Below are positions 7,977 to 17,726 of a stretch of 64,000 bases of DNA, one piece after another (the first letter of the stretch is position 1; every line of letters starts with the position of its first letter). The position numbers and the translations under genes were made by a program. The notes below the pieces were generated by a model, which worked only from the letters and a program-made list of their open reading frames with translations, was not told where the DNA came from and ran no database searches. The DNA is from Pandoraea sputorum (GTDB taxonomy: Bacteria > Pseudomonadota > Gammaproteobacteria > Burkholderiales > Burkholderiaceae): assembly GCF_000814845.2 (NCBI RefSeq), contig NZ_CP010431.2:5022001-5086000 (forward strand). The letters are read 5' to 3'.

Positions 7977-9362
7977 TCAGTGCGCGCGCGCCGCTAGCGC
8001 ATCAAGCAGTTTCTGATGAATGCCGCCAAAGCCGCCGTTACTCATCACCACGATCTGGTCACCCGGCTGCGCGGCTGCGCTCACCGCGCGCACCAACCCG
8101 TCGATGTCGCTGAACGCCTGGGCACGCGCGCCTAACGGCGCAAGCGCTTCAGTCAGATTCCAGCCGAGCGAATCCTTGCCGGACGGCGCTCCATAGCCGA
8201 ACACCAGATCGGCATCGGCCAGACTCGCGGGCAGTTGCGCCTTCATCACGCCGAGCTTCATCGTGTTCGAGCGCGGTTCGAGCACCGCCAGAATGCGGGC
8301 CTTGCCTGCGCGGCGGCGCAGACCGGCCAACGTCGTCTGAATAGCGGTCGGATGATGGGCGAAGTCGTCGTACACGGTCACGCCGGCGGCTTCACCGCGC
8401 ACTTCCATGCGGCGCTTCACGTTCTGGAACTTGCCCAGCGACGCGGCGCCCTGCTCCGGCGGCACGCCCACGTGACGTGCGGCAGCCAGTGCGGCGAGGG
8501 CATTCATCCGGTTGTGTTCGCCTTGGAGCGCCCACTTCACTTCCCCCGAGGCCTTCGGTCCCTGATGGACCCAGAACGCCTCTTGCCCCGCTGCCAGCGT
8601 TTCGTTGGCTTCGGCCACGTGCCAGCCGTCGGCCACGCCGAAGCGTTCGACTTCGCTCCAGCAGCCGCGCGCCAGCACGCGCTCCAGCGCCGGTTCGCGA
8701 CCGTTCACGATCAGGCGGCCCTGACCGGGGACGGTACGCACAAGGTGATGGAATTGTGTCTCGATTGCCGTCAGATCCGGGAAGATGTCGGCGTGATCGA
8801 ACTCCAGATTGTTCAGGATGGCCGTGCGCGGGTGGTAATGGACGAACTTCGAGCGCTTGTCGAAGAACGCGGTGTCGTACTCGTCCGCCTCGATGACGAA
8901 GAAGTCGCTGTCGGTCAGCCGCGCCGAAATACCGAAGTTCATTGGCACGCCACCGACGAGGAAGCCCGGGTTATACCCGGCGTCTTCGAGAATCCACGTC
9001 AGCATCGACGTCGTGGTCGTCTTGCCGTGCGTACCGGCTACCGCCAGCACCCACTTCTTCGACAGCACGTGCTCGCCGAGCCATTGCGGGCCGGACGTGT
9101 AAGGCAGATTCCGGTTCAGGATCTCTTCCATCAGCGGATTGCCGCGCGACACGACGTTGCCGATCACGAACAGGTCAGGCTCCAGCGAAACCTGATCGGC
9201 ATCGAACCCTTCGATCAGGCGAATGCCCTGCGCTTCGAGCTGAGTGCTCATCGGCGGATAGACGTTGGCGTCACAACCCGTAACGGTGTGACCGGCCTGA
9301 CGCGCGAGGACTGCCAGTCCGCCCATGAACGTGCCGCAGATGCCAAGAATATGAATATGCAT
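7977..9362 (-). CDS. mpl: UDP-MurNAc:L-Ala-gamma-D-Glu-meso-DAP ligase (murein recycling)
   Basis: Mpl joins recycled tripeptide to UDP-MurNAc in the cytoplasm, re-entering peptidoglycan precursor synthesis. The 461-residue product begins MHIHILGICGTFMGGLAVLA (Rossmann-type N-terminal domain of Mur ligases) and has the ATP loop [10 protein letters not shown] at about 110-119, VIEADEYDTAFFDKRSKF (the DEYD typical of Mpl rather than MurC) and YDDFAHHPTAI. The ATG at 9362 matches the conserved N-terminus; the frame extends 28 codons further without family resemblance. With ampD at 25.3 kb, the window holds two murein recycling steps. Confidence 0.95.
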   Translation of the reverse strand: MHIHILGICGTFMGGLAVLARQAGHTVTGCDANVYPPMSTQLEAQGIRLIEGFDADQVSLEPDLFVIGNVVSRGNPLMEEILNRNLPYTSGPQWLGEHVLSKKWVLAVAGTHGKTTTTSMLTWILEDAGYNPGFLVGGVPMNFGISARLTDSDFFVIEADEYDTAFFDKRSKFVHYHPRTAILNNLEFDHADIFPDLTAIETQFHHLVRTVPGQGRLIVNGREPALERVLARGCWSEVERFGVADGWHVAEANETLAAGQEAFWVHQGPKASGEVKWALQGEHNRMNALAALAAARHVGVPPEQGAASLGKFQNVKRRMEVRGEAAGVTVYDDFAHHPTAIQTTLAGLRRRAGKARILAVLEPRSNTMKLGVMKAQLPASLADADLVFGYGAPSGKDSLGWNLTEALAPLGARAQAFSDIDGLVRAVSAAAQPGDQIVVMSNGGFGGIHQKLLDALAARAH

Positions 9363-9481
9363 GGATGGGGAGCGTGGTGAGGACGGGCCGAACCCGTGCG
9401 GGAAATGGGAGTGCAGAGAAGCCAGGGGCTCCATTGTACCTGTCACGTGAACCGCAATGCCTTTCGGGTATCATCGTTCGC

Positions 9482-10138
9482 ATGACACGCAAATCTTGGA
9501 CCGACGCCCAACGTCTGCGCGAAGAAATCGCGTTGGTGGCCGCTCGCCTCATCGCCGAAGAGGGGGCCGACTACGCCTCCGCGAAGCGCAAGGCGGCCAA
9601 GCAGGTAACGGGTGAATCGCGAATTGCTGGTGAATTACTCCCCGATAACGACCAGATCGAAGCGGAAGTCCGCGAGTACGTGCAAACGTTCCTCTCCGAC
9701 ACACAGCCCGCCGAGCTGGCGCATCTGCGTCAGGTCGCCCTCACGGTGATGACGGAGCTGGCGCGCTACCGCCCATTCATTACCGGTGCGGTCTACAACG
9801 GCACGGCCACGGCGCTATCTGACATTTACTTGCAGGCTTTTTGCGACAACCCCAAGGAAGTGGCCATCGACCTGCTCAACCGGGGCATCGACTATGAAGT
9901 CTCCGAGAGCCGCCATTTCAATGGCCGGGGGATGGTCGAGACGTTGAGTTTTCTCTGGCGCGAGCGTCGTCAGCAGGGTGAGCCGGCCGGCGTTCATCTG
10001 TCGCTCTATTCGATGGACGACATGCGCGGCGCGCTCAAGGCCTCCGACGGTAATGGCCGTCCGGTTCGGGTCGACGCTGACGGGCTGCGAGCGCTGATCG
10101 CGCAAGCTGACGCTGCCAGCCATGCTGCGAGTCACTGA
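9482..10138 (+). CDS. Conserved protein of unknown function, possibly a degenerate nucleotidyltransferase fold
   Basis: I do not recognise a characterised family. The 218-residue soluble protein starts with a basic helical region (DAQRLREEIALVAARLIAEEG). The middle reads PFITGAVYNGTATALSDIYLQAFCDNPKEVAIDLL, which resembles the GS-x-G...SDxD loop of DNA polymerase beta-like nucleotidyltransferases with the second aspartate replaced (SDIYL). That comparison is inference. The gene is divergent from mpl with a 119-base gap. I remember relatives in Burkholderia being labelled UDP-MurNAc-alanine ligase, which the sequence does not support since no Mur ligase ATP loop is present. The ATG at 9482 follows GGTATCATCG. 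Confidence 0.7.
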   Translation: MTRKSWTDAQRLREEIALVAARLIAEEGADYASAKRKAAKQVTGESRIAGELLPDNDQIEAEVREYVQTFLSDTQPAELAHLRQVALTVMTELARYRPFITGAVYNGTATALSDIYLQAFCDNPKEVAIDLLNRGIDYEVSESRHFNGRGMVETLSFLWRERRQQGEPAGVHLSLYSMDDMRGALKASDGNGRPVRVDADGLRALIAQADAASHAASH

Positions 10139-10270
10139 GCGGATCGCGGGCTGACGCACATTCGCGGCAAAATCACGGCACAATCACGACACAATCGCCA
10201 CTAATTCTTCGCAATTACGGCTCGTCTTTCGTTTACCGTCTTATCCCGGCACTTGCGCCTTCTATCCATC

Positions 10271-10795
10271 ATGGCAAAACGCATCGTTATTCTGGTGATT
10301 CTGGCCCTCGTTGGGCTGGCAGGCGGAGTCTGGCTCGGCCACCGCAACCAGCCGGCACCGAGCGCCTCGGACGCCGCCGTCGCCCAACTGCTCGCTACCC
10401 ACCTGCCCGACCTGAAGGGCAACGATCAAGCCGTCTCCCAATGGAAAGGGAAGACGCTGGTGGTGAACTTCTGGGCGCCGTGGTGCGGGCCTTGCGTCGA
10501 GGAAATGCCCGATTTGCAAGCACTCTCCACTGAGTTTGGAACGAAAAACGTGCAATTTGTCGGCATCGGCATCGATACGGCACAGAACATGATCGCGTTC
10601 GAGCAAAAGGTGAAAGTGGACTATCCGCTACTCGTGGCAGGTTATGCCGGCACGGATCTGGCCCGCGCGCTCGGTAACAAGGCAGGCGCACTGCCCTTTA
10701 CCGTCATCGTCGACCCGCAGGGCCGTGTGCATTATGAGAAGCTGGGCCGTATTACTTCGGACGAGGTCCGTACCGCGCTCAAGCCACTCATCTGA
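10271..10795 (+). CDS. TlpA-family periplasmic thioredoxin-like disulfide reductase
   Basis: The 174-residue protein has an N-terminal membrane anchor or signal (KRIVILVILALVGLAGGVWLG) and a thioredoxin fold with WAPWCGPCVEEMPDL; the CGPC active site is at residues 72-75. It ends with the cis-proline region ALPFTVIVDPQGRV. Family members face the periplasm and reduce disulfides, for example in cytochrome c maturation. A CcsA-type assembly protein lies 17 kb away, which is suggestive only. The ATG at 10271 puts the anchor at the N-terminus; the frame opens slightly earlier at 10253. Confidence 0.9.
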   Translation: MAKRIVILVILALVGLAGGVWLGHRNQPAPSASDAAVAQLLATHLPDLKGNDQAVSQWKGKTLVVNFWAPWCGPCVEEMPDLQALSTEFGTKNVQFVGIGIDTAQNMIAFEQKVKVDYPLLVAGYAGTDLARALGNKAGALPFTVIVDPQGRVHYEKLGRITSDEVRTALKPLI

Positions 10796-10941
10796 CCCTA
10801 ACATGATGGGATGTGTCTCCCGGGAAGCCCCGCCGGACGTGACCGGCGGTTCCCTGCGGGGCAGCCCCTATTTCGCCCCACTGGACAAAATCCACCAACT
10901 GGCGTTTAATTGCGCCCAATTTCGTGAAATTTGATTCGCCG

Positions 10942-11388
10942 ATGCCTCACCGCATTCTCGTGCTCCACGGCCCCAACCTGAACCTGCTCGGTACTCGCGA
11001 GCCGGAGGTGTACGGTCGCACGACGCTGGCTGACATCGACTCCGCCCTTGTGGCGCAGGCCCAGACGGCAGGTGCCGAGGTGGCGACATTCCAAAGCAAT
11101 CACGAAGGCGCACTGGTTGACCGGATTCAGGCGGCGCGCGGTGAGTCGATCGACTTCATCGTCATCAACCCGGCGGCCTACACCCACACGAGCGTCGCCA
11201 TTCGCGACGCGTTGGCCGGGGTAGGCATCCCGTTCGTCGAAGTTCATCTCTCGAACGTTCATGCGCGCGAAGCCTTCCGGCATCACTCGTACTTTTCCGA
11301 TATCGCGCAAGGTGTGATCTGCGGCCTGGGCTGGCGCGGGTATACCTACGCACTCGATTTTGCCCTGCGGCGACTCGCCGGCGGGTAG
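10942..11388 (+). CDS. aroQ: Type II 3-dehydroquinate dehydratase
   Basis: AroQ converts 3-dehydroquinate to 3-dehydroshikimate, the substrate of AroE. The 148-residue protein shows the type II signatures: [16 protein letters not shown] at the start, the [13 protein letters not shown] loop, [12 protein letters not shown] and [18 protein letters not shown]. These enzymes form dodecamers. I place the start at the ATG at 10942 because [12 protein letters not shown] is the conserved N-terminus; a GTG at 10924 is an alternative. It is followed 70 bases later by accB, an arrangement I recall as common in proteobacteria. Confidence 0.96.
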   Translation: MPHRILVLHGPNLNLLGTREPEVYGRTTLADIDSALVAQAQTAGAEVATFQSNHEGALVDRIQAARGESIDFIVINPAAYTHTSVAIRDALAGVGIPFVEVHLSNVHAREAFRHHSYFSDIAQGVICGLGWRGYTYALDFALRRLAGG

Positions 11389-11458
11389 TCCTCTCACACC
11401 CCCTTTCCTCTCGCGGGACGTTGCGCCCGCGTCGATACAGAATCAAGGAGCTTCCTTC

Positions 11459-11920
11459 ATGGATTTGCGCAAACTCAAGACGTTGATCGACCTCGTGGCC
11501 GAATCGGGTATTTCCGAACTCGAGGTCACCGAAGGCGAAGGCAAGGTCCGCATCGTCAAGGCGCCGCCGCAAGTGATCGCCGCCCCGATGCAAATGGCCA
11601 TGCCGGCCGCCATGCCGCAAGTCGCTGCGCAAGCCCCCGTCGGATCGCCCGCCGCCGCTGCCCCGGCTGCACCGGCACTGCCGCAAGGCCACATCGTGAC
11701 GTCGCCGATGGTCGGCACGTTCTACCGCGCCCCGTCGCCGGGTGCCGATCCGTTCGCGCAAGTCGGCGACTCGGTCAAGGAAGGCCAGACGCTGTGCATC
11801 ATCGAAGCGATGAAGCTGCTCAACGAGATCGAGTCGGACAAGGCCGGCGTGATCAAGGAAATCCTCGTCGAGAACGGTCAGGCCGTGGAATACGGTCAAC
11901 CGCTGTTCGTGATCGGCTAA
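11459..11920 (+). CDS. accB: Biotin carboxyl carrier protein of acetyl-CoA carboxylase
   Basis: AccB carries the biotin that shuttles CO2 between AccC and the carboxyltransferase in malonyl-CoA synthesis. The 153-residue protein has an N-terminal helical region ([18 protein letters not shown]), an alanine/proline-rich linker (about residues 36-78) and a C-terminal biotinyl domain with EAMKLLNEI, where Lys119 is the biotinylation site. AAGGAG precedes the ATG at 11459. accC follows after 97 bases, the usual accBC operon. Confidence 0.98.
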   Translation: MDLRKLKTLIDLVAESGISELEVTEGEGKVRIVKAPPQVIAAPMQMAMPAAMPQVAAQAPVGSPAAAAPAAPALPQGHIVTSPMVGTFYRAPSPGADPFAQVGDSVKEGQTLCIIEAMKLLNEIESDKAGVIKEILVENGQAVEYGQPLFVIG

Positions 11921-12017
11921 TGCCGGTTGTCGGACGCTCTGCCCGCAGCCTTCGGCCGCGTGGCGACATGAAGCGTCCGGCCCCGCTCCTCTCCCCTTAC
12001 GGGCAGGACTGCACATA

Positions 12018-13379
12018 ATGTTTGAAAAAATTCTCATCGCCAACCGCGGCGAAATCGCTCTGCGCGTCCAGCGCGCGTGCCGCGAGATGGGCATCAAGAC
12101 CGTCGTGGTCTATTCCGAAGCCGACAAGGAAGCGAAGTACGTCAAGCTCGCCGACGAAGCGGTCTGTATCGGTCCGGCCCCCTCGCCGCTGAGCTATCTG
12201 AACATGCCTGCGCTGATCAGCGCGGCGGAAGTGACCGACGCTCAGGCAATTCACCCGGGTTACGGCTTCCTCTCCGAGAATGCCGACTTCGCCGAGCGCG
12301 TCGAGCAATCGGGCTTCACGTTCATCGGGCCGCGCCCCGAAACCATTCGCCTGATGGGCGACAAGGTGTCGGCCAAGCAGACGATGATCAAGACCGGCGT
12401 GCCGTGCGTGCCGGGCTCTGAAGGCGCGTTGCCCGACGATCCGAAGGAAATCGTGCGCATTGCACGTCAGGTCGGTTATCCGGTCATCATCAAGGCAGCA
12501 GGTGGCGGCGGTGGTCGCGGCATGCGCGTGGTGCACACGGAAGCGGCGCTCGTGAACGCGGTCAACATGACGCGCGAAGAAGCCGGTCGCGCCTTCGGCA
12601 ACCCGGAAGTCTATATGGAGAAGTTCCTCGAGAACCCGCGCCATATCGAAATCCAGGTGCTCGCCGACAAGCATAAGCAAGCGATCTGGCTGGGCGAGCG
12701 CGACTGCTCCATGCAGCGTCGTCACCAGAAGGTGATCGAAGAAGCCACGGCACCGCTGATTCCGCGTCGTCTGATCGAGCGTATCGGCGATCGTTGCGCC
12801 GACGCATGCAAGAAGATGGGCTACGTCGGTGCCGGTACGTTCGAGTTCCTGTACGAGAACGGCGAGTTCTACTTCATCGAAATGAACACGCGCGTGCAGG
12901 TCGAGCACCCGGTCACGGAAATGATCACGGGCGTCGACATCGTGCAGGAACAGATTCGCATCGCGGCGGGCGAAAAGCTCGCCTACCGTCAGCGCGATAT
13001 CGAGTTCCGTGGCCACGCCATCGAGTGCCGTATCAACGCCGAAGATCCGTTCAAGTTCACGCCGTCGCCGGGTCGCATCACCGCCTGGCATATGCCGGGC
13101 GGCCCCGGCATCCGCGTCGACACGCACGCATACAACGGCTACTTCGTGCCGCCTAACTACGACTCGATGATCGGCAAGCTGATCGCTTACGGCGCAACGC
13201 GCGAGCAGGCGATTCGCCGCATGCGTGTGGCCCTGTCGGAAATCGTGGTCGAAGGTATCCAGACGAACATCCCGTTGCACCGGGAACTGATGCTCGACGC
13301 CAAGTTTGTCGAAGGCGGCACGAGCATTCACTATCTGGAACACAAGCTGGCGCAGAAGTCTGCCGTCGGCGGCAATTAA
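12018..13379 (+). CDS. accC: Biotin carboxylase subunit of acetyl-CoA carboxylase
   Basis: AccC carboxylates biotin on AccB using ATP and bicarbonate. The 453-residue protein has the ATP-grasp layout: N-terminal [40 protein letters not shown], the glycine loop [33 protein letters not shown] core (here EEATAP), [20 protein letters not shown] and the C-terminal [13 protein letters not shown]. Length and motifs are typical. It is the second gene of accBC, with prmA 27 bases downstream. Confidence 0.98.
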   Translation: MFEKILIANRGEIALRVQRACREMGIKTVVVYSEADKEAKYVKLADEAVCIGPAPSPLSYLNMPALISAAEVTDAQAIHPGYGFLSENADFAERVEQSGFTFIGPRPETIRLMGDKVSAKQTMIKTGVPCVPGSEGALPDDPKEIVRIARQVGYPVIIKAAGGGGGRGMRVVHTEAALVNAVNMTREEAGRAFGNPEVYMEKFLENPRHIEIQVLADKHKQAIWLGERDCSMQRRHQKVIEEATAPLIPRRLIERIGDRCADACKKMGYVGAGTFEFLYENGEFYFIEMNTRVQVEHPVTEMITGVDIVQEQIRIAAGEKLAYRQRDIEFRGHAIECRINAEDPFKFTPSPGRITAWHMPGGPGIRVDTHAYNGYFVPPNYDSMIGKLIAYGATREQAIRRMRVALSEIVVEGIQTNIPLHRELMLDAKFVEGGTSIHYLEHKLAQKSAVGGN

Positions 13380-13406
13380 GTCGTTAATTCGTAGGAATCA
13401 CTCGCT

Positions 13407-14300
13407 ATGTATCGCGAACTCGTCGTAGAAGTTGCCCGCGCTCAGGCCGAGGCCCTGTCAGACGCCCTGCTCGATCTCGGCGTGCTGTCGGTCTCCGTGG
13501 AAGACGCGGATGCCGACACGCCCGACGAGCAACCGATGTTCGGCGAGCCGGGTCTGACCCCGCCGGACACTGCGTGGCAACGCTCGCGCGTGGTCGCGCT
13601 GGTGGGGGAAGATCAGGACGCCGCCGTGCTGCTCGCGGCGGCGGTCAACGAACTGGGACTCGCCGAGTCGCCTGCTTTCACATTGCGTGACGTGGAGGAA
13701 CAGGACTGGGTGCGTCTCACGCAATCGCAGTTCGAGCCGATGCAGATCGGCCAGCGGATCTGGGTCGTGCCGTCGTGGCACGACGCACCGGACACCGACG
13801 CCCTCATCCTCGAACTCGACCCGGGTCTGGCCTTCGGCACCGGTAGCCATCCGACGACGCGCCTTTGCATGGAGTGGCTCGAACAGCACGTGCAGACGGG
13901 GCAGTCGTTGCTCGACTATGGCTGCGGCTCGGGCATCCTGGCGATTCTCGCGCGCAAGTGCGGCGCCGATCCGGTCATCGGTATCGACATCGATCCGCAA
14001 GCCGTCGAATCCGCCCGCTACAACAGCGAACGCAATCACGCGCCGGTCGAATACGGTTTGCCCGACGATCTGCGTGACGGTCAGTTCAACATCGTGGTCG
14101 CCAATATTCTGTCGAATCCGCTCAAGCTGCTCGCGTCGATGTTGACGTCGCGCGTGGCCCCGGGTGGACGGCTCGCGCTGTCCGGCGTGCTGGAACGACA
14201 GGCCGACGAGGTGATCGCGGCCTACGCGCCTTATATGAAGATGTCGGTCTGGCGCGCTCACGACGGCTGGGTCTGCCTGCACGGGCAGGCGGCCAGCTAA
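13407..14300 (+). CDS. prmA: Ribosomal protein L11 methyltransferase
   Basis: PrmA trimethylates ribosomal protein L11 using S-adenosylmethionine. The 297-residue protein starts [25 protein letters not shown] (substrate-binding domain) and has [23 protein letters not shown], the SAM motif [31 protein letters not shown] and the NPPY-like [10 protein letters not shown]. It directly follows accC, a betaproteobacterial arrangement. Confidence 0.97.
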   Translation: MYRELVVEVARAQAEALSDALLDLGVLSVSVEDADADTPDEQPMFGEPGLTPPDTAWQRSRVVALVGEDQDAAVLLAAAVNELGLAESPAFTLRDVEEQDWVRLTQSQFEPMQIGQRIWVVPSWHDAPDTDALILELDPGLAFGTGSHPTTRLCMEWLEQHVQTGQSLLDYGCGSGILAILARKCGADPVIGIDIDPQAVESARYNSERNHAPVEYGLPDDLRDGQFNIVVANILSNPLKLLASMLTSRVAPGGRLALSGVLERQADEVIAAYAPYMKMSVWRAHDGWVCLHGQAAS

Positions 14301-14369
14301 GCCCGCGCCCGCCGCGCTGCCGCATCCGATGCGCCCGATGCGACGAGTCCAACGAGTCCCCCGAGCCTC

Positions 14370-15467
14370 ATGACCCAGTCCGCGCGCGTTCTCGCTACCC
14401 GCTGCCCTCACTGCCACACCGTTTTTCGCGTCGTCGCGGATCAGCTTAAGCTGCGCGACGGCCTCGTGCGCTGCGGCCATTGCCGCGAGGTATTCGACGG
14501 ACGCGCGTATCTCTGCGATCCGCCAGCGGACGACACCCCGCCCGTATCCTCATCGCCCAGCGCGACGCCGGACGCCGCGTCGGCGGCCCCAACGGCCACA
14601 CGCCCATCCACGCACGAAGGTACGTCGTCATCTTCACCGACCGCATCGACCGCTTCGTCCTCCTTGTCCCCAGTCACCGGCGAAAAGCCTGTGCCGGAGA
14701 TGCTGACGCCCACGGCCATTGCCGCCCTGCTCGGCTCGCCCGACGAAAGCCGCGCGCAGATGCAGCACGGCCCGGGCCGCTATATGGACGACGACGATCC
14801 CACCGTGCTTACCGCGCCGACGGCCTCGCCTTCCTCGCGCGCGCAGGCGCACACCCCTTCCACCGTCGCGGACAGGCGCCCCGGCGCGGCGCGCGTGATC
14901 TGGCGCGTGCTCATGACGTTGGCCGTCATCGCATTGCTTTGCCAATGGGCCTGGATCGAGCGCGCGGCGCTCGTCGACCGGGTACCGGCGTTGCACGGCT
15001 TGTTCGCCGCAATCGGTCGTCCGATGCATGTGGCGGTCGGGCTGCCGCGCCAGCCGGACATGATCCAGATTTCGAGCGTGACGTTGGTGACCGACGCCGT
15101 CGGTAGCAACGGCGACAGCGACAAAGACAGCGGCGTAGCGTCGGCAGCCGCCGCAAGCCCGGTCACCGCCAGCGACGCTTCCGCCACATCTGCCGATGCC
15201 CCAACCGACAGCGTACCGATGACGCTCACCGTCTTCGTGCGCAACGAAGCCGACCACGCACTGGCCTGGCCATCGCTCGAACTGACGCTGTCGGATATCG
15301 ACGGAAAGCCGGTCGTGCGTCGCGTTTTTTCAGCGAACGACTACGTAACCGGGGCAACCATGCGCGATGCCGGTCTGGCACCACGCAGCGAACGCACGAT
15401 TCGGTTACGATTGTCGGCGCAGGCAGCGCTAGCCAGTAATTACCGGGTGCTCGCGTTCTATCCCTGA
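14370..15467 (+). CDS. Zinc-ribbon (MJ0042) DUF3426 membrane protein
   Basis: The 365-residue protein begins with a zinc ribbon, CPHC (residues 12-15) and CGHC (35-38), of the MJ0042 type. A long low-complexity Ser/Thr/Ala/Pro linker follows (about 50-175). Then comes one membrane helix (VIWRVLMTLAVIALLCQWAWI, about 178-198) and a C-terminal extracytoplasmic domain containing MTLTVFVRNEADHALAWPSLELTLSD and VVRRVFSANDYV, characteristic of DUF3426. The layout predicts a cytosolic metal-binding head and a periplasmic domain. Function is unknown. It sits 69 bases after prmA, as I recall in other Burkholderiales. Confidence 0.88.
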   Translation: MTQSARVLATRCPHCHTVFRVVADQLKLRDGLVRCGHCREVFDGRAYLCDPPADDTPPVSSSPSATPDAASAAPTATRPSTHEGTSSSSPTASTASSSLSPVTGEKPVPEMLTPTAIAALLGSPDESRAQMQHGPGRYMDDDDPTVLTAPTASPSSRAQAHTPSTVADRRPGAARVIWRVLMTLAVIALLCQWAWIERAALVDRVPALHGLFAAIGRPMHVAVGLPRQPDMIQISSVTLVTDAVGSNGDSDKDSGVASAAAASPVTASDASATSADAPTDSVPMTLTVFVRNEADHALAWPSLELTLSDIDGKPVVRRVFSANDYVTGATMRDAGLAPRSERTIRLRLSAQAALASNYRVLAFYP

Positions 15468-15499
15468 TAGCGCTGTTGCACTCAACCTAGGAGATATAG

Positions 15500-16000
15500 A
15501 TGTCCCAAGTCACGCTCGGGGGCAACCCCATCGAAGTCGACGGCCAATTCCCGCAAAAGGGTCAGACCGCACCGGCTCTGAAGCTGGTCAACGCAAAACT
15601 GGCAGACGTCACGCTCGACGACTTCGCTGGCAAGCGCAAAGTCCTCAACATCGTGCCGAGCCTCGACACGCCGACCTGCGCCACGTCGACCCGCAAGTTC
15701 AATGAAGCCGCCGGCAAGCTCGAGAACACTGTCGTGCTCGTGATCTCGGCTGACCTGCCGTTTGCGATGAGCCGCTTCTGCGCCACCGAAGGTCTGAACA
15801 ACGTCGTCACGCTCTCGACCATGCGCGGTCGCGAGTTCCTCAAGGACTACGGTGTTGCCATCACGACCGGCCCGCTCGCCGGTGTGTCGGCACGCGCTGT
15901 GGTCGTGCTCGACGCCGACAACCGTGTCGTGCACGCGGAACTGGTGCCGGAAATCAAGAACGAACCGAATTACGACGCTGCGCTCGCCGCACTGTCGTAA
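15500..16000 (+). CDS. tpx: Thiol peroxidase (atypical 2-Cys peroxiredoxin)
   Basis: Tpx reduces lipid hydroperoxides and H2O2 with thioredoxin as donor. The 166-residue length is standard. The peroxidatic cysteine is Cys60 in [17 protein letters not shown] and the resolving cysteine is Cys94 in [13 protein letters not shown]. The ATG at 15500 has AGGAG nearby (CTAGGAGATATAG). It follows the DUF3426 gene by 32 bases. Confidence 0.97.
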   Translation: MSQVTLGGNPIEVDGQFPQKGQTAPALKLVNAKLADVTLDDFAGKRKVLNIVPSLDTPTCATSTRKFNEAAGKLENTVVLVISADLPFAMSRFCATEGLNNVVTLSTMRGREFLKDYGVAITTGPLAGVSARAVVVLDADNRVVHAELVPEIKNEPNYDAALAALS

Positions 16001-16126
16001 TTCAACTTCGTGACGGTACCCCGACGCGGCCATACGGCCGCCGGGGTATCGTTACTTCATGACGCCCCTCGCCGCGTGCACTCCTCCGCTGGCGCTCCCC
16101 CGCTTACTTTTCGCAAGGACTTTCCC

Positions 16127-17062
16127 GTGACTACCGTGATCTGCGGCTCGCTGGCCTACGACAACATCATGACGTTCGAAGGCCGCTTCGGCGAGCACAT
16201 CCTGCCTGATCAGGTGCACATCCTGAACGTCAGCTTCCTCGTGCCGACGATGCGCCGCAACTTCGGCGGCTGTGCCGGCAACATCGGCTACAGCCTGCAT
16301 CTGCTAGGTGGCTCGCCGGTCGTCATGGCGACGGTTGGTGAAGATGGCGCCGCGTACCTTGAGCGCTTCCAGTCGCTCGGTATGACGACGGAGTTCGTGC
16401 GCACGGTCACGGACAGCATGACGGCCAACGCGATGATCACCACCGATCTGGACAACAACCAGATCACCGCCTTCCACCCGGGTGCGATGATGTTCTCGTC
16501 GCGTAACCGTGTGGCCGACGCGAAGGGTGCCACGCTCGGCATCGTCGCGCCGGATGCCTCGGACGCCATGCTCACGCACGCCGAAGGATTCGCCGCTGCG
16601 GGCGTGCCGTTCATGTTCGATCCGGGTCAGGGCCTGCCGATTCTGTCGCCTGAGGCACTGCGTCGCATGGTGGAACTTGCCACGTATCTCGCGGTCAACG
16701 ACTACGAAGCCAAGCTCCTCTGCACGAAGACCGGATGGTCGATGGAAGATCTCCAGTCGCGTGTCGAGGCACTTGTCGTCACGCGCGGAGAACATGGGGC
16801 CCAGATCTTCGCCGGCGGCAAGCAACACGACATTCCTGCCGTGCCCGCCAAGCGTGTCGTCGACCCCACCGGATGCGGCGACGCGTTCCGTGGCGGTTTG
16901 CTGTATGGCATCGAAAAGGGCCTCGACTGGCCGACGACTGGCCGCCTGGCCAGCCTGATGGGTTCGCTCAAGATTGCCGAGCAGGGTCCGCAGACGTATG
17001 CACCGACGCGCTCGGAAATCGAAGCGCAATATGAAGAAGCGTTCGGCCACCGCTTCGAATGA
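16127..17062 (+). CDS. PfkB-family carbohydrate (adenosine-type) kinase
   Basis: The 311-residue protein has PfkB features: N-terminal ICGSLAYDNIMTFEGRFGEHI, the RNFGGCAGNIGYSLHLLGG glycine region and the C-terminal anion hole VDPTGCGDAFRGGLLYG, with the usual GAGD read as GCGD and a retained catalytic Asp. Relatives in Burkholderiales are often called adenosine kinase or ribokinase; the substrate cannot be fixed from sequence. I chose the GTG at 16127 because it has AAGGAC upstream and matches the conserved start TTVICGSLAYDN; an ATG at 16010 would add an unrelated 39 residues. Confidence 0.88.
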   Translation: MTTVICGSLAYDNIMTFEGRFGEHILPDQVHILNVSFLVPTMRRNFGGCAGNIGYSLHLLGGSPVVMATVGEDGAAYLERFQSLGMTTEFVRTVTDSMTANAMITTDLDNNQITAFHPGAMMFSSRNRVADAKGATLGIVAPDASDAMLTHAEGFAAAGVPFMFDPGQGLPILSPEALRRMVELATYLAVNDYEAKLLCTKTGWSMEDLQSRVEALVVTRGEHGAQIFAGGKQHDIPAVPAKRVVDPTGCGDAFRGGLLYGIEKGLDWPTTGRLASLMGSLKIAEQGPQTYAPTRSEIEAQYEEAFGHRFE

Positions 17063-17081
17063 TTTCACGAAAGGCACAACG

Positions 17082-17561
17082 ATGGCACGACTCACCACAC
17101 CGCTAATCATCCTCGCCGCTGCGGCGTCGCTCACACTGTCCGCCTGCACAGCGTTCGGCCCGAGCAACTCGGCAAGCGTCTACAACAGCCGTCAGGCGCA
17201 ACGCGAACAGGTCGTGCGAATGGGCACGGTCGAATCGGTGCGACCGGTCACGATCGATAGCAGCAACGGCGACCCGGGCATTCTGGGCATTGCCGGTGGC
17301 GGCGCGCTCGGCGCCATCGGCGGCAGCGCCATCGGTGGCGGTCGCGGTTCGATTGCGACGGGCATCGTCGGCGGTCTGCTGGGGGCTGTGGCAGGTCAGG
17401 CCATCGAAAGCCGCATGAGCAAGAAGGCCGGTCTCGAGATCACCGTGCGTCTGGACAACGGTGAGTTGCGCGCGATTACTCAGGATGCCGACGAGGCATT
17501 CCAGCCGGGTCAGCGCGTGCGCCTGCTCTCGAGCGGCGGCGTGACGCGTGTAACGCACTAA
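17082..17561 (+). CDS. Outer-membrane lipoprotein with glycine zipper (SlyB/Pcp-like)
   Basis: The 159-residue precursor has a signal peptide with lipobox LTLSAC (Cys at about residue 22). A glycine-zipper 2TM segment follows (GIAGGGALGAIGGSAIGGGRG...GIVGGLLGAVAGQAIE) and then a small C-terminal domain (LEITVRLDNGELRAITQDADEAFQPGQRVRLLSSGG) typical of the SlyB/17-kDa antigen group. These lipoproteins stabilise the outer membrane under stress. The gene starts 19 bases after the kinase gene and ends at a strong terminator. Confidence 0.9.
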   Translation: MARLTTPLIILAAAASLTLSACTAFGPSNSASVYNSRQAQREQVVRMGTVESVRPVTIDSSNGDPGILGIAGGGALGAIGGSAIGGGRGSIATGIVGGLLGAVAGQAIESRMSKKAGLEITVRLDNGELRAITQDADEAFQPGQRVRLLSSGGVTRVTH

Positions 17562-17579
17562 GGCTTCACGTCACGACGA

Positions 17580-17613
17580 AAAAATGGGCGACTTCGAGTC
17601 GCCCATTTTTATT
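17580..17613 (+). terminator. Intrinsic terminator after the SlyB-like gene
   Basis: ATGGGCGACT (17584-17593) pairs with AGTCGCCCAT (17597-17606), a TCG loop, followed by a T-rich run. The A-run on the other side could make it bidirectional. Confidence 0.9.
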
Positions 17614-17621
17614 TCGTCATG

Positions 17622-17660
17622 AAAAAACCCGCTGTGACGATCGCTCATCACAGCGGGTTT
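17622..17660 (-). terminator. Intrinsic terminator of the histone H1-like gene
   Basis: On the minus strand, AAACCCGCTGTGA pairs with TCACAGCGGGTTT, followed by a run of six T. It ends the transcript of the histone-like gene and faces the terminator of the convergent lipoprotein gene. Confidence 0.9.
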
Positions 17661-17662
17661 CG

Positions 17663-17684
17663 GATCGGGTAGGCCTACCCGATC
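17663..17684. repeat. 22-bp perfect palindrome in the histone-like 3' region
   Basis: Eleven bases GATCGGGTAGG (17663-17673) are followed immediately by their reverse complement (17674-17684). It lies between the stop codon of the histone-like gene and its terminator. It could be a second RNA hairpin or a protein-binding site. Confidence 0.6.
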
Positions 17685-17726
17685 AAAAGACACCTAAGTG
17701 CCTTGGTTCCTGCATCGGCACTCGGA

